Of a stretch of DNA of 64,000 bases, positions 1-7,721 are shown in pieces. Origin of the DNA: an uncultured Pelagibacteraceae bacterium. Lineage in GTDB: Bacteria; Pseudomonadota; Alphaproteobacteria; Pelagibacterales; Pelagibacteraceae. The stretch's first letter is position 1; each line of letters begins with the position of its first letter. The notes under the pieces were generated by a model, which was not told where the DNA came from, ran no database searches, and saw only the letters and a list, made by a program, of their open reading frames with translations. The translations under genes and the position numbers were made by a program. The DNA lies in the NCBI GenBank assembly GCA_902572475.1, contig CACGGB010000002.1, positions 1 to 64,000 of the forward strand, in the 5' to 3' direction.

Positions 1-25
1 GTATTGACGATGAACCAATCCAATA

Positions 26-313
26 TTAAGCACCCTCAATCGTTTGATGTTGACGTTCTGCATATCCCTCAAGAATAGAATGTGCATCTTGATACTCTTT
101 TGAATTGTAAAAGTTATTAGCTTCATCATAAGATGGAAACTCAATTACAACTGTTCTTGGAGATTTATCGCCCTCATTAGATGTAGATCTTCCGCCTCTA
201 ATTAAAAATTTCCCCTTATATTTTTCAACTGCTGCTCTAGCTTTAACAGCGTATTCTTTTAACTTTTCCTCATTACTTATACTTTTATAAACACAAACTA
301 CGTATCCTTTCAT
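26..313 (-). CDS. DUF1330 family protein
   Basis: A 95-residue soluble protein of the DUF1330 family, a small dimeric alpha/beta-barrel fold related to ferredoxin-like monooxygenases; its reaction is not established. The family pattern is visible: an RGGRS turn near residue 39, then VVIEFPSYDEA and FYNSKEYQ near residues 55-75. The ATG is preceded by AAGGAG at good spacing, which fixes the start. It is divergent from the phosphoribosyltransferase, 33 bp away. No signal peptide or membrane segment. Confidence 0.8.
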   Translation of the reverse strand: MKGYVVCVYKSISNEEKLKEYAVKARAAVEKYKGKFLIRGGRSTSNEGDKSPRTVVIEFPSYDEANNFYNSKEYQDAHSILEGYAERQHQTIEGA

Positions 314-346
314 TTACAACTCCTTTAAAATAAACTAACTTTTTTC

Positions 347-874
347 ATGGCAGATAAACTTATCATTGATTGGAAAGAGTATAATCTAATCGTTGAAAAA
401 TTAGCAATACAAATTCATGAAAGTGGTTTTAAACCTAACTTGCTTATTGGTATTGCGAGAGGTGGCCTTCCAATTACTGATGTCTTAAGCCGAGTTTTTA
501 AATTAAAATGTGCTTATCTTGCTGTAGAGTCATATTCTGGAGAGGGCACAGAGGATCAACAAGGGGATTTAGTTTTCTCAAGAGAAATGAGCTCTACTGT
601 TCAAGACATGAAAGGCAACATTCTTTTATGTGATGACTTATCTGATACAGGGGTAACGCTAAATAAAAGTATTGATTGGTTAAAAAAATATCCACCCCTC
701 AAAGACAAAATAAAAGAGATTAAAACTGCTGTGCTCTGGAAAAAAAAAGACTCAACTTTCGAACCTGATTTTTGCGCTCAAAGATTAGATAGTAACCCAT
801 GGATTGTACAACCATTCGAGCATTATGAAGAAATAAAAGTTCAGGATTTAATTAAGAAACATCAAAAGAATTAA
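347..874 (+). CDS. Purine phosphoribosyltransferase-like protein
   Basis: A 175-residue type I phosphoribosyltransferase. The PRPP-binding loop reads LLCDDLSDTG (about residues 93-102), and an IARGG segment near residue 36 matches the pyrophosphate-binding loop. This type transfers phosphoribose from PRPP to a base, most likely xanthine, guanine or hypoxanthine in purine salvage. Base specificity cannot be read from sequence. The convergent neighbour is an NCS2 purine permease, so import plus salvage is a reasonable joint role. No clear Shine-Dalgarno precedes the ATG. Monocistronic, ending in a strong hairpin. Confidence 0.8.
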   Translation: MADKLIIDWKEYNLIVEKLAIQIHESGFKPNLLIGIARGGLPITDVLSRVFKLKCAYLAVESYSGEGTEDQQGDLVFSREMSSTVQDMKGNILLCDDLSDTGVTLNKSIDWLKKYPPLKDKIKEIKTAVLWKKKDSTFEPDFCAQRLDSNPWIVQPFEHYEEIKVQDLIKKHQKN

Positions 875-895
875 GGGCCAGAATTAACTGGCCCT
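874..895. terminator. Bidirectional terminator between PRTase and NCS2 permease
   Basis: Perfect 8-bp inverted repeat AGGGCCAG / CTGGCCCT with a 6-nt loop, followed on the plus strand by AAAATTTTT. It lies between the two convergent stop codons and can serve both genes. Confidence 0.8.
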
Positions 896-902
896 AAAAT
901 TT

Positions 903-2213
903 TTAGGCTACGTAAAAACTAATTACGCTAAATACTGCAATTACCCAAATAGCTGGAGAAGTTTTTCCGAATTTTCCTGTAAATATTTGAATTAATGCAT
1001 ATGAAATAAATGCTAGAGCGATACCGTTACTGATACTATACGTTAATGGCATTGTTATCATCGCAACTACCGCAGGGCCTGACTCAGCTATATCATCCCA
1101 CTCAATATCAGTGATATTTCTTACGAATAATATTGCTACGTATAACAACGCTGCACCATCTATTTCTTTTGGTAAACTTGTAGCGAGCGGCGAAAAAAAT
1201 AAACAAGCTAGGAATAAAACTCCTATTACAAGCGAAGTCATTCCAGTTCTGCCTCCGGCTTTTACTCCCGCGCCTGACTCAACATAACTAGTTACAGTTG
1301 TTGTCCCCATCATTGCTCCAGCTACTGTTCCCACACTGTCAGATAACATGGCTTTGTTGATGTCTTGCACTTTACCTTTTTTATCAACTTTACCTGCTAC
1401 GTTAGCAACAGATGTTAATGTTCCTGCTGTATCGAAAAAGTCTATAAACAATAAAGTAAAAACTATTGAAGCCATACCCGCAGTGAGCGCTGCTTTAAGA
1501 TCAAAATCAAATAAGTAAGTCATTGGCGGAATAGAACCAACAACACCATTAAATTTTGCTAAACCAGTAGCCCAAGCTATTATACTAAATAAAAGGATAC
1601 CAATTATAATGTTTCCTCTTATCTTCATTTTTTCTAAAACAATCATAAAGACAAAAGTTAAACAACCAAGAAGCACTAAAGGATTCTTAATGTCACCTAA
1701 AGTAACTAGCGTGACTGGATGGTCTCCTACTACTCCCATAATTTCTAAACCAATAATAGCTAAAAATAATCCTATCCCAGCACCAATTCCTAGTTTTAAA
1801 CTCCTTGGAATCGAATTAATCAACCACGCTCTTAAAGGTGTGAGTGATATAGCTAAGAAAATAATTCCAGCAACCAATACAGCACCCAATGCTGCTTGTG
1901 GCGTGTAACCCATTCCTGCAACTACTCCGTATGCAACAAATGCATTTATACCCATACCTGGTGCCAAACCTATAGGCCAGGTTTTTCCGTAAAATGCCAT
2001 GATGAAACACGCAAGCGCTGTAGCTAATATTGTTGCAGTAAATACTGCTCCAAAATCAAAAAAACCTTTTTCTGTTCCGGCAAATTCGCCAGATAAGATA
2101 AAGGGATTTAAAAACATAATGTATGCCATTGTAAGAAAAGTAGTTACACCAGCTATTACCTCAGTTTTAAAATTTGTTTTATGTTTTCTATACTCAAAAT
2201 ATTTATCCATCAT
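903..2213 (-). CDS. NCS2 (AzgA/PbuG-type) purine permease
   Basis: A 436-residue membrane protein of the NCS2 family, AzgA-like branch, which imports adenine, guanine or hypoxanthine by proton symport. It begins with the typical YFEYRKHKTNFKTEVIAGVTTFLTMAYI stretch of this branch (quoted in part), followed by about 12-14 hydrophobic segments. FIDFFDTAGTLTSVA near residue 258 and GTTTVTSYVESGAG near residue 304 are the conserved substrate-site segments. Two ATG codons lie in tandem (2213 and 2210); GGAGG sits about 9 nt upstream of the first. No purine riboswitch core was found upstream. Convergent with a purine phosphoribosyltransferase. Confidence 0.9.
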   Translation of the reverse strand: MMDKYFEYRKHKTNFKTEVIAGVTTFLTMAYIMFLNPFILSGEFAGTEKGFFDFGAVFTATILATALACFIMAFYGKTWPIGLAPGMGINAFVAYGVVAGMGYTPQAALGAVLVAGIIFLAISLTPLRAWLINSIPRSLKLGIGAGIGLFLAIIGLEIMGVVGDHPVTLVTLGDIKNPLVLLGCLTFVFMIVLEKMKIRGNIIIGILLFSIIAWATGLAKFNGVVGSIPPMTYLFDFDLKAALTAGMASIVFTLLFIDFFDTAGTLTSVANVAGKVDKKGKVQDINKAMLSDSVGTVAGAMMGTTTVTSYVESGAGVKAGGRTGMTSLVIGVLFLACLFFSPLATSLPKEIDGAALLYVAILFVRNITDIEWDDIAESGPAVVAMITMPLTYSISNGIALAFISYALIQIFTGKFGKTSPAIWVIAVFSVISFYVA

Positions 2214-2316
2214 AAAATAAAGCCTCCGTTAAAAGTTTATTACTCTATATAATCGCTAAAATCTTAACTAAATCCTTCATATCTATCTTGATTCAACCAA
2301 GAGTAAATATATCTGT

Positions 2317-2335
2317 TTATAACTTTTCGTTATAA
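2317..2335 (+). promoter_or_regulatory. Short hairpin ahead of the lipoprotein gene
   Basis: Inverted repeat TTATAAC-ttttc-GTTATAA lies 13 nt before the ATG of the lipoprotein at 2349. It is AT-rich and could be a promoter-region palindrome or a leader hairpin. The rest of the 135-bp divergent gap shows nothing recognisable. Confidence 0.3.
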
Positions 2336-2348
2336 AATAAGGATAAGA

Positions 2349-2654
2349 ATGAAAAAATTTTATTTTACGATTTTATACACATTATTTTTAATTTCATTAA
2401 TTGGTTGCCAAACCGTTTCAAAGAAAATTGAAGATAAGACTACTAAAGAAGAGCAGAAATTAAGCAAATGGTTAAATAAACCCGAAGAAGATCTTAAAAG
2501 TTTTTATGGTCAACCTGATAAAGTTGAATTTTTAAAAACAAGAAATAGAAATTACATCTATATAACTGAAAAATATAAAATTAAGTGTGAGCGTAAGTTT
2601 GAGATAAACTCAAGTAATATTGTGGTTGGTTTTAGTAGTAAAAATTGCTTTTAA
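2349..2654 (+). CDS. Small putative lipoprotein
   Basis: A 101-residue secreted protein. Residues 1-19 form a lipoprotein signal ending in a lipobox (LIGC, Cys20). The mature part is charged, contains KPEEDLKSFYGQPDKVEF, and ends with two cysteines (residues 79 and 100) that could form a disulfide. The EEDL...GQPD pattern recalls small outer-membrane lipoproteins of the SmpA/OmlA type, but this is only a resemblance. Single gene with its own downstream hairpin; function unknown. Confidence 0.7.
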   Translation: MKKFYFTILYTLFLISLIGCQTVSKKIEDKTTKEEQKLSKWLNKPEEDLKSFYGQPDKVEFLKTRNRNYIYITEKYKIKCERKFEINSSNIVVGFSSKNCF

Positions 2655-2659
2655 TTACC

Positions 2660-2679
2660 TGCGGAGTACATACTCCGCA
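2660..2679. terminator. Bidirectional hairpin terminator
   Basis: Perfect 8-bp stem TGCGGAGT / ACTCCGCA with an ACAT loop, extended by flanking TTACC/GGTAA pairing. It lies between the convergent lipoprotein and Hsp20 genes. There is no strong U-tract. Confidence 0.65.
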
Positions 2680-2691
2680 AGTAAGGTAAAC

Positions 2692-3135
2692 TTATTTAAT
2701 TTCAATAAGTCTTTTTTTCTTTATTTCAGGGATAATTTTTTCACAAGAAATAGTCAGTAAGCCATGTTTTAGCTCTGCACCATTCACTTTTACATCATCT
2801 GCAATTGTAAATGATCTAGCAAAAGATCTTTGCGATATTCCTCGATGAATAACTTCATCACCTTCTTTTTCTTCAGTTCTTTTAATGTTTTTTGTTTTTA
2901 CAGTTAAAAGATTATCTTCATATTCAACTTCAACATCATCTTTGTTAAAGCCCGCAACTGCTACTTCAATAGCATACTTATCTTTGCCTGCTTTTCGAAT
3001 GTTGTATGGCGGATAATTGGTTTGTACACCAAGACTGCCATTCCCTAACATAGACTCGAACTGATCAAACATGTCATCGAATCCAATGCTAAAGGGCCTA
3101 AGTGAATTAAAGATCGATAGATCCTTACTTGTCAT
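2692..3135 (-). CDS. Small heat shock protein, Hsp20/IbpA family
   Basis: A 147-residue alpha-crystallin-domain chaperone that holds unfolding proteins for DnaK/ClpB. The N-terminal SIFNSLRPFSIGFDDMF stretch is typical of IbpA-type proteins. The core runs from about residue 40 to 135, with YDNILTVK-like strands and the GLLTISCEK motif. The C-terminal tail carries an I-x-I-type motif (IEI) used for oligomer contacts. The frame stays open upstream to 3180, but the ATG at 3135 has a perfect AGGAGG four bases upstream and matches the family start. A sigma-32-like promoter and a ROSE-like hairpin precede it, so heat control acts probably at both transcription and translation. Confidence 0.93.
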   Translation of the reverse strand: MTSKDLSIFNSLRPFSIGFDDMFDQFESMLGNGSLGVQTNYPPYNIRKAGKDKYAIEVAVAGFNKDDVEVEYEDNLLTVKTKNIKRTEEKEGDEVIHRGISQRSFARSFTIADDVKVNGAELKHGLLTISCEKIIPEIKKKRLIEIK

Positions 3136-3139
3136 ATGT

Positions 3140-3185
3140 CCTCCTTTGTTAGCAAGGTTAATGTCAGCCCCATTTGGCAACCGAC
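3140..3185 (-). promoter_or_regulatory. ROSE-like RNA thermometer in the hsp20 5' UTR
   Basis: Read on the minus strand, CCTTGCT (3157-3151), a 5-nt loop AACAA, then AGGAGG (3145-3140) can pair as CCUU(G)CU with AGGAGG. This leaves one bulged G, the arrangement of ROSE thermometers in rhizobial small heat shock genes. It hides the entire Shine-Dalgarno. Just upstream, GTCGGTT (3185-3179) can pair with the GGCTGAC segment to form a first hairpin with several G-U pairs. The predicted transcript starts at about the beginning of that hairpin. Confidence 0.65.
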
Positions 3186-3192
3186 AATTTAG

Positions 3193-3219
3193 ATATGGGA
3201 ATTATTTTTATTTTTTCAA
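3193..3219 (-). promoter_or_regulatory. Sigma-32 (RpoH)-type promoter for hsp20
   Basis: On the minus strand TTGAAA (3219-3214), a 14-nt spacer, then CCCATAT (3199-3193). This matches the heat-shock pattern CTTGAAA-N(about 14)-CCCCATnT closely. The start of transcription would fall near 3186, giving a leader of about 50 nt that holds the ROSE-like fold. Confidence 0.65.
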
Positions 3220-3224
3220 TATTG

Positions 3225-5309
3225 TTATTTTAAAATTTTTGCAGATTTTAAAATAAAAGAATATTCTTCTGCTAGTTCTGTAATCGCATTGTCGCGGCCA
3301 GACATTCCTCCATGACCAGCTGCTTCCATTTTGCATTTTAATAATTGAATATTATTATCAGTTTTTGTCTCTCTAAGTTTTGCAATATATTTAACTGGCT
3401 CAGAGTAAAGGACTCTATTGTCAAACAGAGAAGTTGTAATTAGCATCGGCGGGTAGTCTTTTTTACTAAGATTGTTATAAGGCGCATAAGATAAGATATA
3501 CTCAAAGTACTCCTTACTTTTTATCGGGTTTCCCCACATCTCCCATTCGCCTGGTGTTAATGGTAATTTCTCATTTAACATAGTTGTCATTGTGTCTACA
3601 AATGGAACTAATAAAAGCATTCCAAAAAATAAATCTGGTGCCATATTAGCTACAGCTCCGCCAGTAAGACCTCCAGCAGATCCACCGTAAAAACAAATTC
3701 CACCTTTATATGTGTATCTTTGCTCTATAAGATGATTTGCGCAAGCTATGTAATCTAAAAAGGTATTTTTCTTAAATTTTTTTTTGCCTTTTTCATGATG
3801 TATATCTCCTAAATCTCCTCCACCTCTTACATGAGCTATCGCAAAAGTAATTCCTCTATCAATTAAACAAAATCTTGAGGCACTAAAAGATGGAGATATA
3901 CTATGTTTGTACGCCCCGTAGGCATATAAAAGAATTTTTGATTTTCCATCCTGTTTTGCTGTTTTCAATCTAACCAAACTTATAGGTATCATTTGACCGT
4001 CATGAGACTCAGCTTTTATTCTTTCAACAACATACTTACTGGAGTCATGCCCGGATGGAACTTCTGTTTGTTTTACTAATTTTTTTTGCTTTGAGACGAT
4101 GTCATACTCATAAACTTGTCCTGGAGTTGCCATACTCTCCCAACCAACTCTTATCAATGTAGTATTTGTATCTTTTTGCATTAAAGAAACACTAGGGACG
4201 CCTATTGGTTCATCTGAAATCTTAATTTCTTCTTCTTTATTAGTTTTTATACTTCTTACAAAAAGTTTTGGGATAGCATCAGACTTTTCTGATCTAAGGA
4301 TATATTCGTCTAAAAATTCAAACCCTCCAATAACAGTTTCTTTTTTTGCAGGGATAAAAACTTCTAATTTTTCTATGTGATTGTTCTTACATCTGAGTAC
4401 CTTATAATCCCTAGCTTCCTCATTTGTATGAATATAAAAATATCCTTGCCAAGAGTCTATTGAATAACGAACGTCATTTTTTCTTTTTTGAAAAAGTTTG
4501 GGTTTGATTTCTTTAGCGTCAGTAGGAAAAAAATATTCTTCAGTTGTTACATGATCGGAAGTGCCAATAATGAAATATTTTTCATCAGAAGTAATGCCAA
4601 TACCACAAGTAAAAGTTTCATCTTTTTCCTCAAATATTAGTTGATCTTGATCAGTAGATGTTCCAAGGACATGTTTAAATATTTGTCTTGGTCTATGATA
4701 TTTATCTAATTTTGAGTAGAAAAAGCTTTTATTATCTAAAGCCCAGGTGACGCTTCCGCTTGTATTTTCAATTACATCTTTTTCATTTTTTCCTGTTCTA
4801 AGATCTCTCAAATATATTGTGTAATATTCGGAGCCTTTTAAATCTAGAGAATAAGCAATAAAATTATCACAATAAGAAGTACTCACAGTCCCAACTCCAA
4901 AATACTCTGAACCAGATTTCTGTTTTTCAAAATCACCATCAAAAAAAACCTCCTCAGATTTAGATCCATCAATTAGTTGCCTCATTCTCTTGCCGTAATT
5001 ACCCTTAGCTTCTGTTTTTGACCAATAATAATATTTTTTATCTTTATATTTTAATCCAGTATCATCTAATTTAATTTTTCCTTTAATTTCGTTGAATAAA
5101 TTTTTCTGTAATTCTTTAATGTCTGTGAAGAAGTTTTCGGTTATTTTGTTGTTAGCTTCTATGTAATCCTTGACCTCAGTATTTAACTTTTTTGGGTCCT
5201 TTAAAACTTCAAGGATATTAGGTTGATCAACCCATGAATAATCATCTTCTAGTGGAATCCCGTGATAATTTTTCGTAGTCTTTATTTTTTTAAGTTTTGG
5301 TATATTCAT
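3225..5309 (-). CDS. Prolyl oligopeptidase family protease (oligopeptidase B-like)
   Basis: A 694-residue serine peptidase of family S9. The first ~400 residues correspond to the beta-propeller that limits access to short peptides. The C-terminal alpha/beta hydrolase domain shows the nucleophile in FYGGSAGGL, an acidic residue in TTSLFDNRV and the catalytic His in AAGHGGMSGRDN. HVRGGGDLG before the nucleophile is typical of PtrB/oligopeptidase B, which cuts after basic residues, so that specificity is likely. Length matches the family (about 690). No signal peptide, hence cytoplasmic. Divergent from the J-protein gene, with only 13 bp between starts. Confidence 0.92.
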   Translation of the reverse strand: MNIPKLKKIKTTKNYHGIPLEDDYSWVDQPNILEVLKDPKKLNTEVKDYIEANNKITENFFTDIKELQKNLFNEIKGKIKLDDTGLKYKDKKYYYWSKTEAKGNYGKRMRQLIDGSKSEEVFFDGDFEKQKSGSEYFGVGTVSTSYCDNFIAYSLDLKGSEYYTIYLRDLRTGKNEKDVIENTSGSVTWALDNKSFFYSKLDKYHRPRQIFKHVLGTSTDQDQLIFEEKDETFTCGIGITSDEKYFIIGTSDHVTTEEYFFPTDAKEIKPKLFQKRKNDVRYSIDSWQGYFYIHTNEEARDYKVLRCKNNHIEKLEVFIPAKKETVIGGFEFLDEYILRSEKSDAIPKLFVRSIKTNKEEEIKISDEPIGVPSVSLMQKDTNTTLIRVGWESMATPGQVYEYDIVSKQKKLVKQTEVPSGHDSSKYVVERIKAESHDGQMIPISLVRLKTAKQDGKSKILLYAYGAYKHSISPSFSASRFCLIDRGITFAIAHVRGGGDLGDIHHEKGKKKFKKNTFLDYIACANHLIEQRYTYKGGICFYGGSAGGLTGGAVANMAPDLFFGMLLLVPFVDTMTTMLNEKLPLTPGEWEMWGNPIKSKEYFEYILSYAPYNNLSKKDYPPMLITTSLFDNRVLYSEPVKYIAKLRETKTDNNIQLLKCKMEAAGHGGMSGRDNAITELAEEYSFILKSAKILK

Positions 5310-5322
5310 ATAAGGAAATTAT

Positions 5323-5835
5323 ATGAATTTGTTTTTGTTGGGAATTATCATTTTCGTCGTAATCTACCTTTTTCTAAATTGGTTCGCTAGGGCTAGTTCA
5401 AAAAAGATAGCTACAACTATAAAAAAAATTGCAATTTATATATCATTGATTCTAGCTGTGCTATTCACAATTGGTGGTAAATTCATCTTTAGTCTTCCAA
5501 TGTGGTTGATCTTGCTCTCTGGACTTAAGATCAAAGGATTTACTGCTCTACAAATGTATCAATTATGGAGATTAATCCAATTCATGAAAAATAATGCTGG
5601 GAGGTTTTCACAAGGGCAATTTGGACAAACTCCAGGGTCGTCAAGTCTTACATCAGAAGAAGCCTATAAGTTATTAGGTTTAAAAAAAGGAGCGAGTAAA
5701 GAAGAAGTTTTAAAAGCAGCTAATCAATTACAAAAAAAAATTCACCCTGATATGAACCGCAATGTAGACAGTTCTAGATTGAGTCAATTAGTAAATGAGG
5801 CGAAAGAAAAAATTATAAAAAGTGATTTTAGTTAA
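5323..5835 (+). CDS. Membrane-anchored DnaJ-domain protein (Tim14/Pam18-like layout)
   Basis: A 170-residue protein with two hydrophobic segments (about residues 2-20 and 35-70) and a C-terminal J domain (about 113-170) containing the HPD tripeptide that stimulates Hsp70 ATPase. Membrane anchor first, J domain last is the layout of mitochondrial Tim14/Pam18 and its alphaproteobacterial relatives. It would recruit DnaK to the inner membrane; its clients are unknown. AAGGA lies 7 nt before the ATG. The 3' end overlaps the convergent glycosyltransferase by 8 bp. Confidence 0.85.
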   Translation: MNLFLLGIIIFVVIYLFLNWFARASSKKIATTIKKIAIYISLILAVLFTIGGKFIFSLPMWLILLSGLKIKGFTALQMYQLWRLIQFMKNNAGRFSQGQFGQTPGSSSLTSEEAYKLLGLKKGASKEEVLKAANQLQKKIHPDMNRNVDSSRLSQLVNEAKEKIIKSDFS

Positions 5836-6787
5836 TTAATAAATCAATAGATTTTTTTAAAACTTTATCGAAAGAAATATTTTTTGCTCCTAAGGTATTA
5901 TGTGTAGTTGTTTCTTCACTTTCACCCTCAGGTAAAATAAACTCAATATTTTCAGAATATTTACCATAAGCTTGAACAGGACTATCCATAAATAATGCCA
6001 AACACTTTACGTTTAGTGCTGACGAAATGTGAAGCCAACCAGTATCGTTACCGATATATAAATTACAATTTCTTATAATGGGCATAGCTTCACTGATTTT
6101 TAAATTTTCAAAAGAAATACATTTTTCACTAATTTTTGAATTCAAAATTTTGGCTACTAATTCTTTATCATTTTTTCCTGCTGCAATATAAAATTTTGAT
6201 GGTATTTTATTATCAATCTTTTCACAAAGATTGATATAGTTATCTATAGACCATCTTTTAGTATGCCCACTAGCAGAAATACCTACACATATATGTTTAA
6301 AGTCACTCGTAAATTTATTTTTTAAATTTTCAAATCTTCTTTTATCTAAGCATAATTTTGGTTGTGTAGAAACAATTGATCCTAACTCATTTTCTGTAAA
6401 GATTTTTGCGGAAGTAACAATATTATCTTTTTTACGAAATAAAGGGTATTGTGATATTTTTTTAATACCAGCAACTTTTGAAATTAAGAAATATCTCAAC
6501 GAACTACTAAAAATAAAAACTTGGTCAAATTTTCTTTTTTTTAATTCTTTTATAAGTTTAAAAAAACCACTGATACCATCATGAGACCCGTTATTTACAC
6601 TTGTTCTATCTAAAGTGATAATTTCCTCTATTTGATTATCGTCAATTAAAAGATCTTTTGCTCTGGAATTTTCTTTTACCAAAATTGATACGGATGTTTG
6701 AAATTTTTTTGCAATCGCATGAATATATGGAAGATAAATGACCATATCTCCCATACCGATTTTTGGTTGTATTACTAAAACTTTCAT
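5828..6787 (-). CDS. Glycosyltransferase family 9 (heptosyltransferase-like)
   Basis: A 319-residue GT-B fold glycosyltransferase of family 9, the family of LPS heptosyltransferases. The N-terminus shows IGMGDMVIYLPYIHAIAK, the family opening with its GD turn. The C-terminal half has CNLYIGNDTGWLHISSAL, the diagnostic sugar-nucleotide-binding segment. Usual length is 320-350. It probably adds a heptose or related sugar to the LPS core or another envelope glycan. Acceptor and donor are not visible. Single gene, divergent from the DapA-like gene. Confidence 0.85.
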   Translation of the reverse strand: MKVLVIQPKIGMGDMVIYLPYIHAIAKKFQTSVSILVKENSRAKDLLIDDNQIEEIITLDRTSVNNGSHDGISGFFKLIKELKKRKFDQVFIFSSSLRYFLISKVAGIKKISQYPLFRKKDNIVTSAKIFTENELGSIVSTQPKLCLDKRRFENLKNKFTSDFKHICVGISASGHTKRWSIDNYINLCEKIDNKIPSKFYIAAGKNDKELVAKILNSKISEKCISFENLKISEAMPIIRNCNLYIGNDTGWLHISSALNVKCLALFMDSPVQAYGKYSENIEFILPEGESEETTTHNTLGAKNISFDKVLKKSIDLLIN

Positions 6788-6834
6788 TTTAAATTTTATT
6801 AATATAACTTAGATAAAATAATTTAGGTAAGATT

Positions 6835-7719
6835 ATGATTAAAAAAGGTGTTTACGCTGCTAGTTTAAGTATTCTTAATGAGGATAAAACTTTAAATATT
6901 GATTTAACAATTGATCACGCTGTTAAAGCAATTAAAAGCGGATTACATGGTGTATTTTTTTTTGGCTCTACAGGACAAAGTCAGCTTATCTCAGTAAATG
7001 AAAAAAAAGAATTTATATCAAAAATTGCAAACCATAAAATGAGAAAGCAATTTTTTTTAGGAACCGGTAATAACTCATTAATAGAAAATATAGATTTAAT
7101 CAAATATGCTATGGAATATGATTTTAAAGATTTTTTAATAATGCCTCCAGCTTATTATAAGGGAAACACAGATCAAGGTGTCTTAGAATTTTATTCAAGA
7201 ATAATCAAATCAGTACCAAAAATAAAAATTATTCTTTATAACTTTGAAAAACTTAGTGGTTATAAGTTCTCTGTAGATGCGGTTAAATCTTTAGTAAAAT
7301 CTTTCCCAGAAAATATAATTGGATGCAAAGACTCTAGCTATAATTTGTTTGAAACATTAAAGTTAAAAAACTTTTTGATGTTCCCGGGCTCCGAGGCTAA
7401 GTTGCTTAAAGGTTTAAAACTTGGTTGTTCTGGCTGCATCTCTGCAGTAACAAACGTTACACATTCACTCGCAAGACAAGTTTTCGATGATTTTGAAGCC
7501 AAAAAAAATCCATCTAAGAACGAACAATTAATTGCTGTAAGGGAAACATTTGATCAATATAATTTGATATCAGCATTGCATAGTTTTCACTCGACTAAAG
7601 ATCAAAATTATAAGAACATTTTACCTCCTTTAACTTTATTAAGCCAGAAGAAACTAAAAGAGTTAATGGATAAACTAAATGTATTAAAATTTTCTTTAGA
7701 AAAAAGTAAGGCAGCATAA
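6835..7719 (+). CDS. DapA/NanA-family aldolase (dihydrodipicolinate synthase-like)
   Basis: A 294-residue class I aldolase barrel of the DapA/N-acetylneuraminate lyase family. GSTGQSQL near residue 44 corresponds to the GTTGE motif but lacks its Glu. ILYNFE near residue 134 supplies the active-site Tyr, and IGCKDSS near residue 160 the Schiff-base Lys. The altered GTTGE motif suggests the substrate is not that of the housekeeping DapA; a 2-keto-3-deoxy sugar acid or related pyruvate aldol is possible. Two bases separate it from the cfa gene, so the two are co-transcribed. Confidence 0.8.
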   Translation: MIKKGVYAASLSILNEDKTLNIDLTIDHAVKAIKSGLHGVFFFGSTGQSQLISVNEKKEFISKIANHKMRKQFFLGTGNNSLIENIDLIKYAMEYDFKDFLIMPPAYYKGNTDQGVLEFYSRIIKSVPKIKIILYNFEKLSGYKFSVDAVKSLVKSFPENIIGCKDSSYNLFETLKLKNFLMFPGSEAKLLKGLKLGCSGCISAVTNVTHSLARQVFDDFEAKKNPSKNEQLIAVRETFDQYNLISALHSFHSTKDQNYKNILPPLTLLSQKKLKELMDKLNVLKFSLEKSKAA

Positions 7720-7721
7720 TT

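Noticed and set aside
2214..2348. Purine riboswitch ahead of the NCS2 permease
   Set aside because: The conserved purine-aptamer core and P1 pairing are absent on the minus strand; only AT-rich sequence with a GGAGG site is present.
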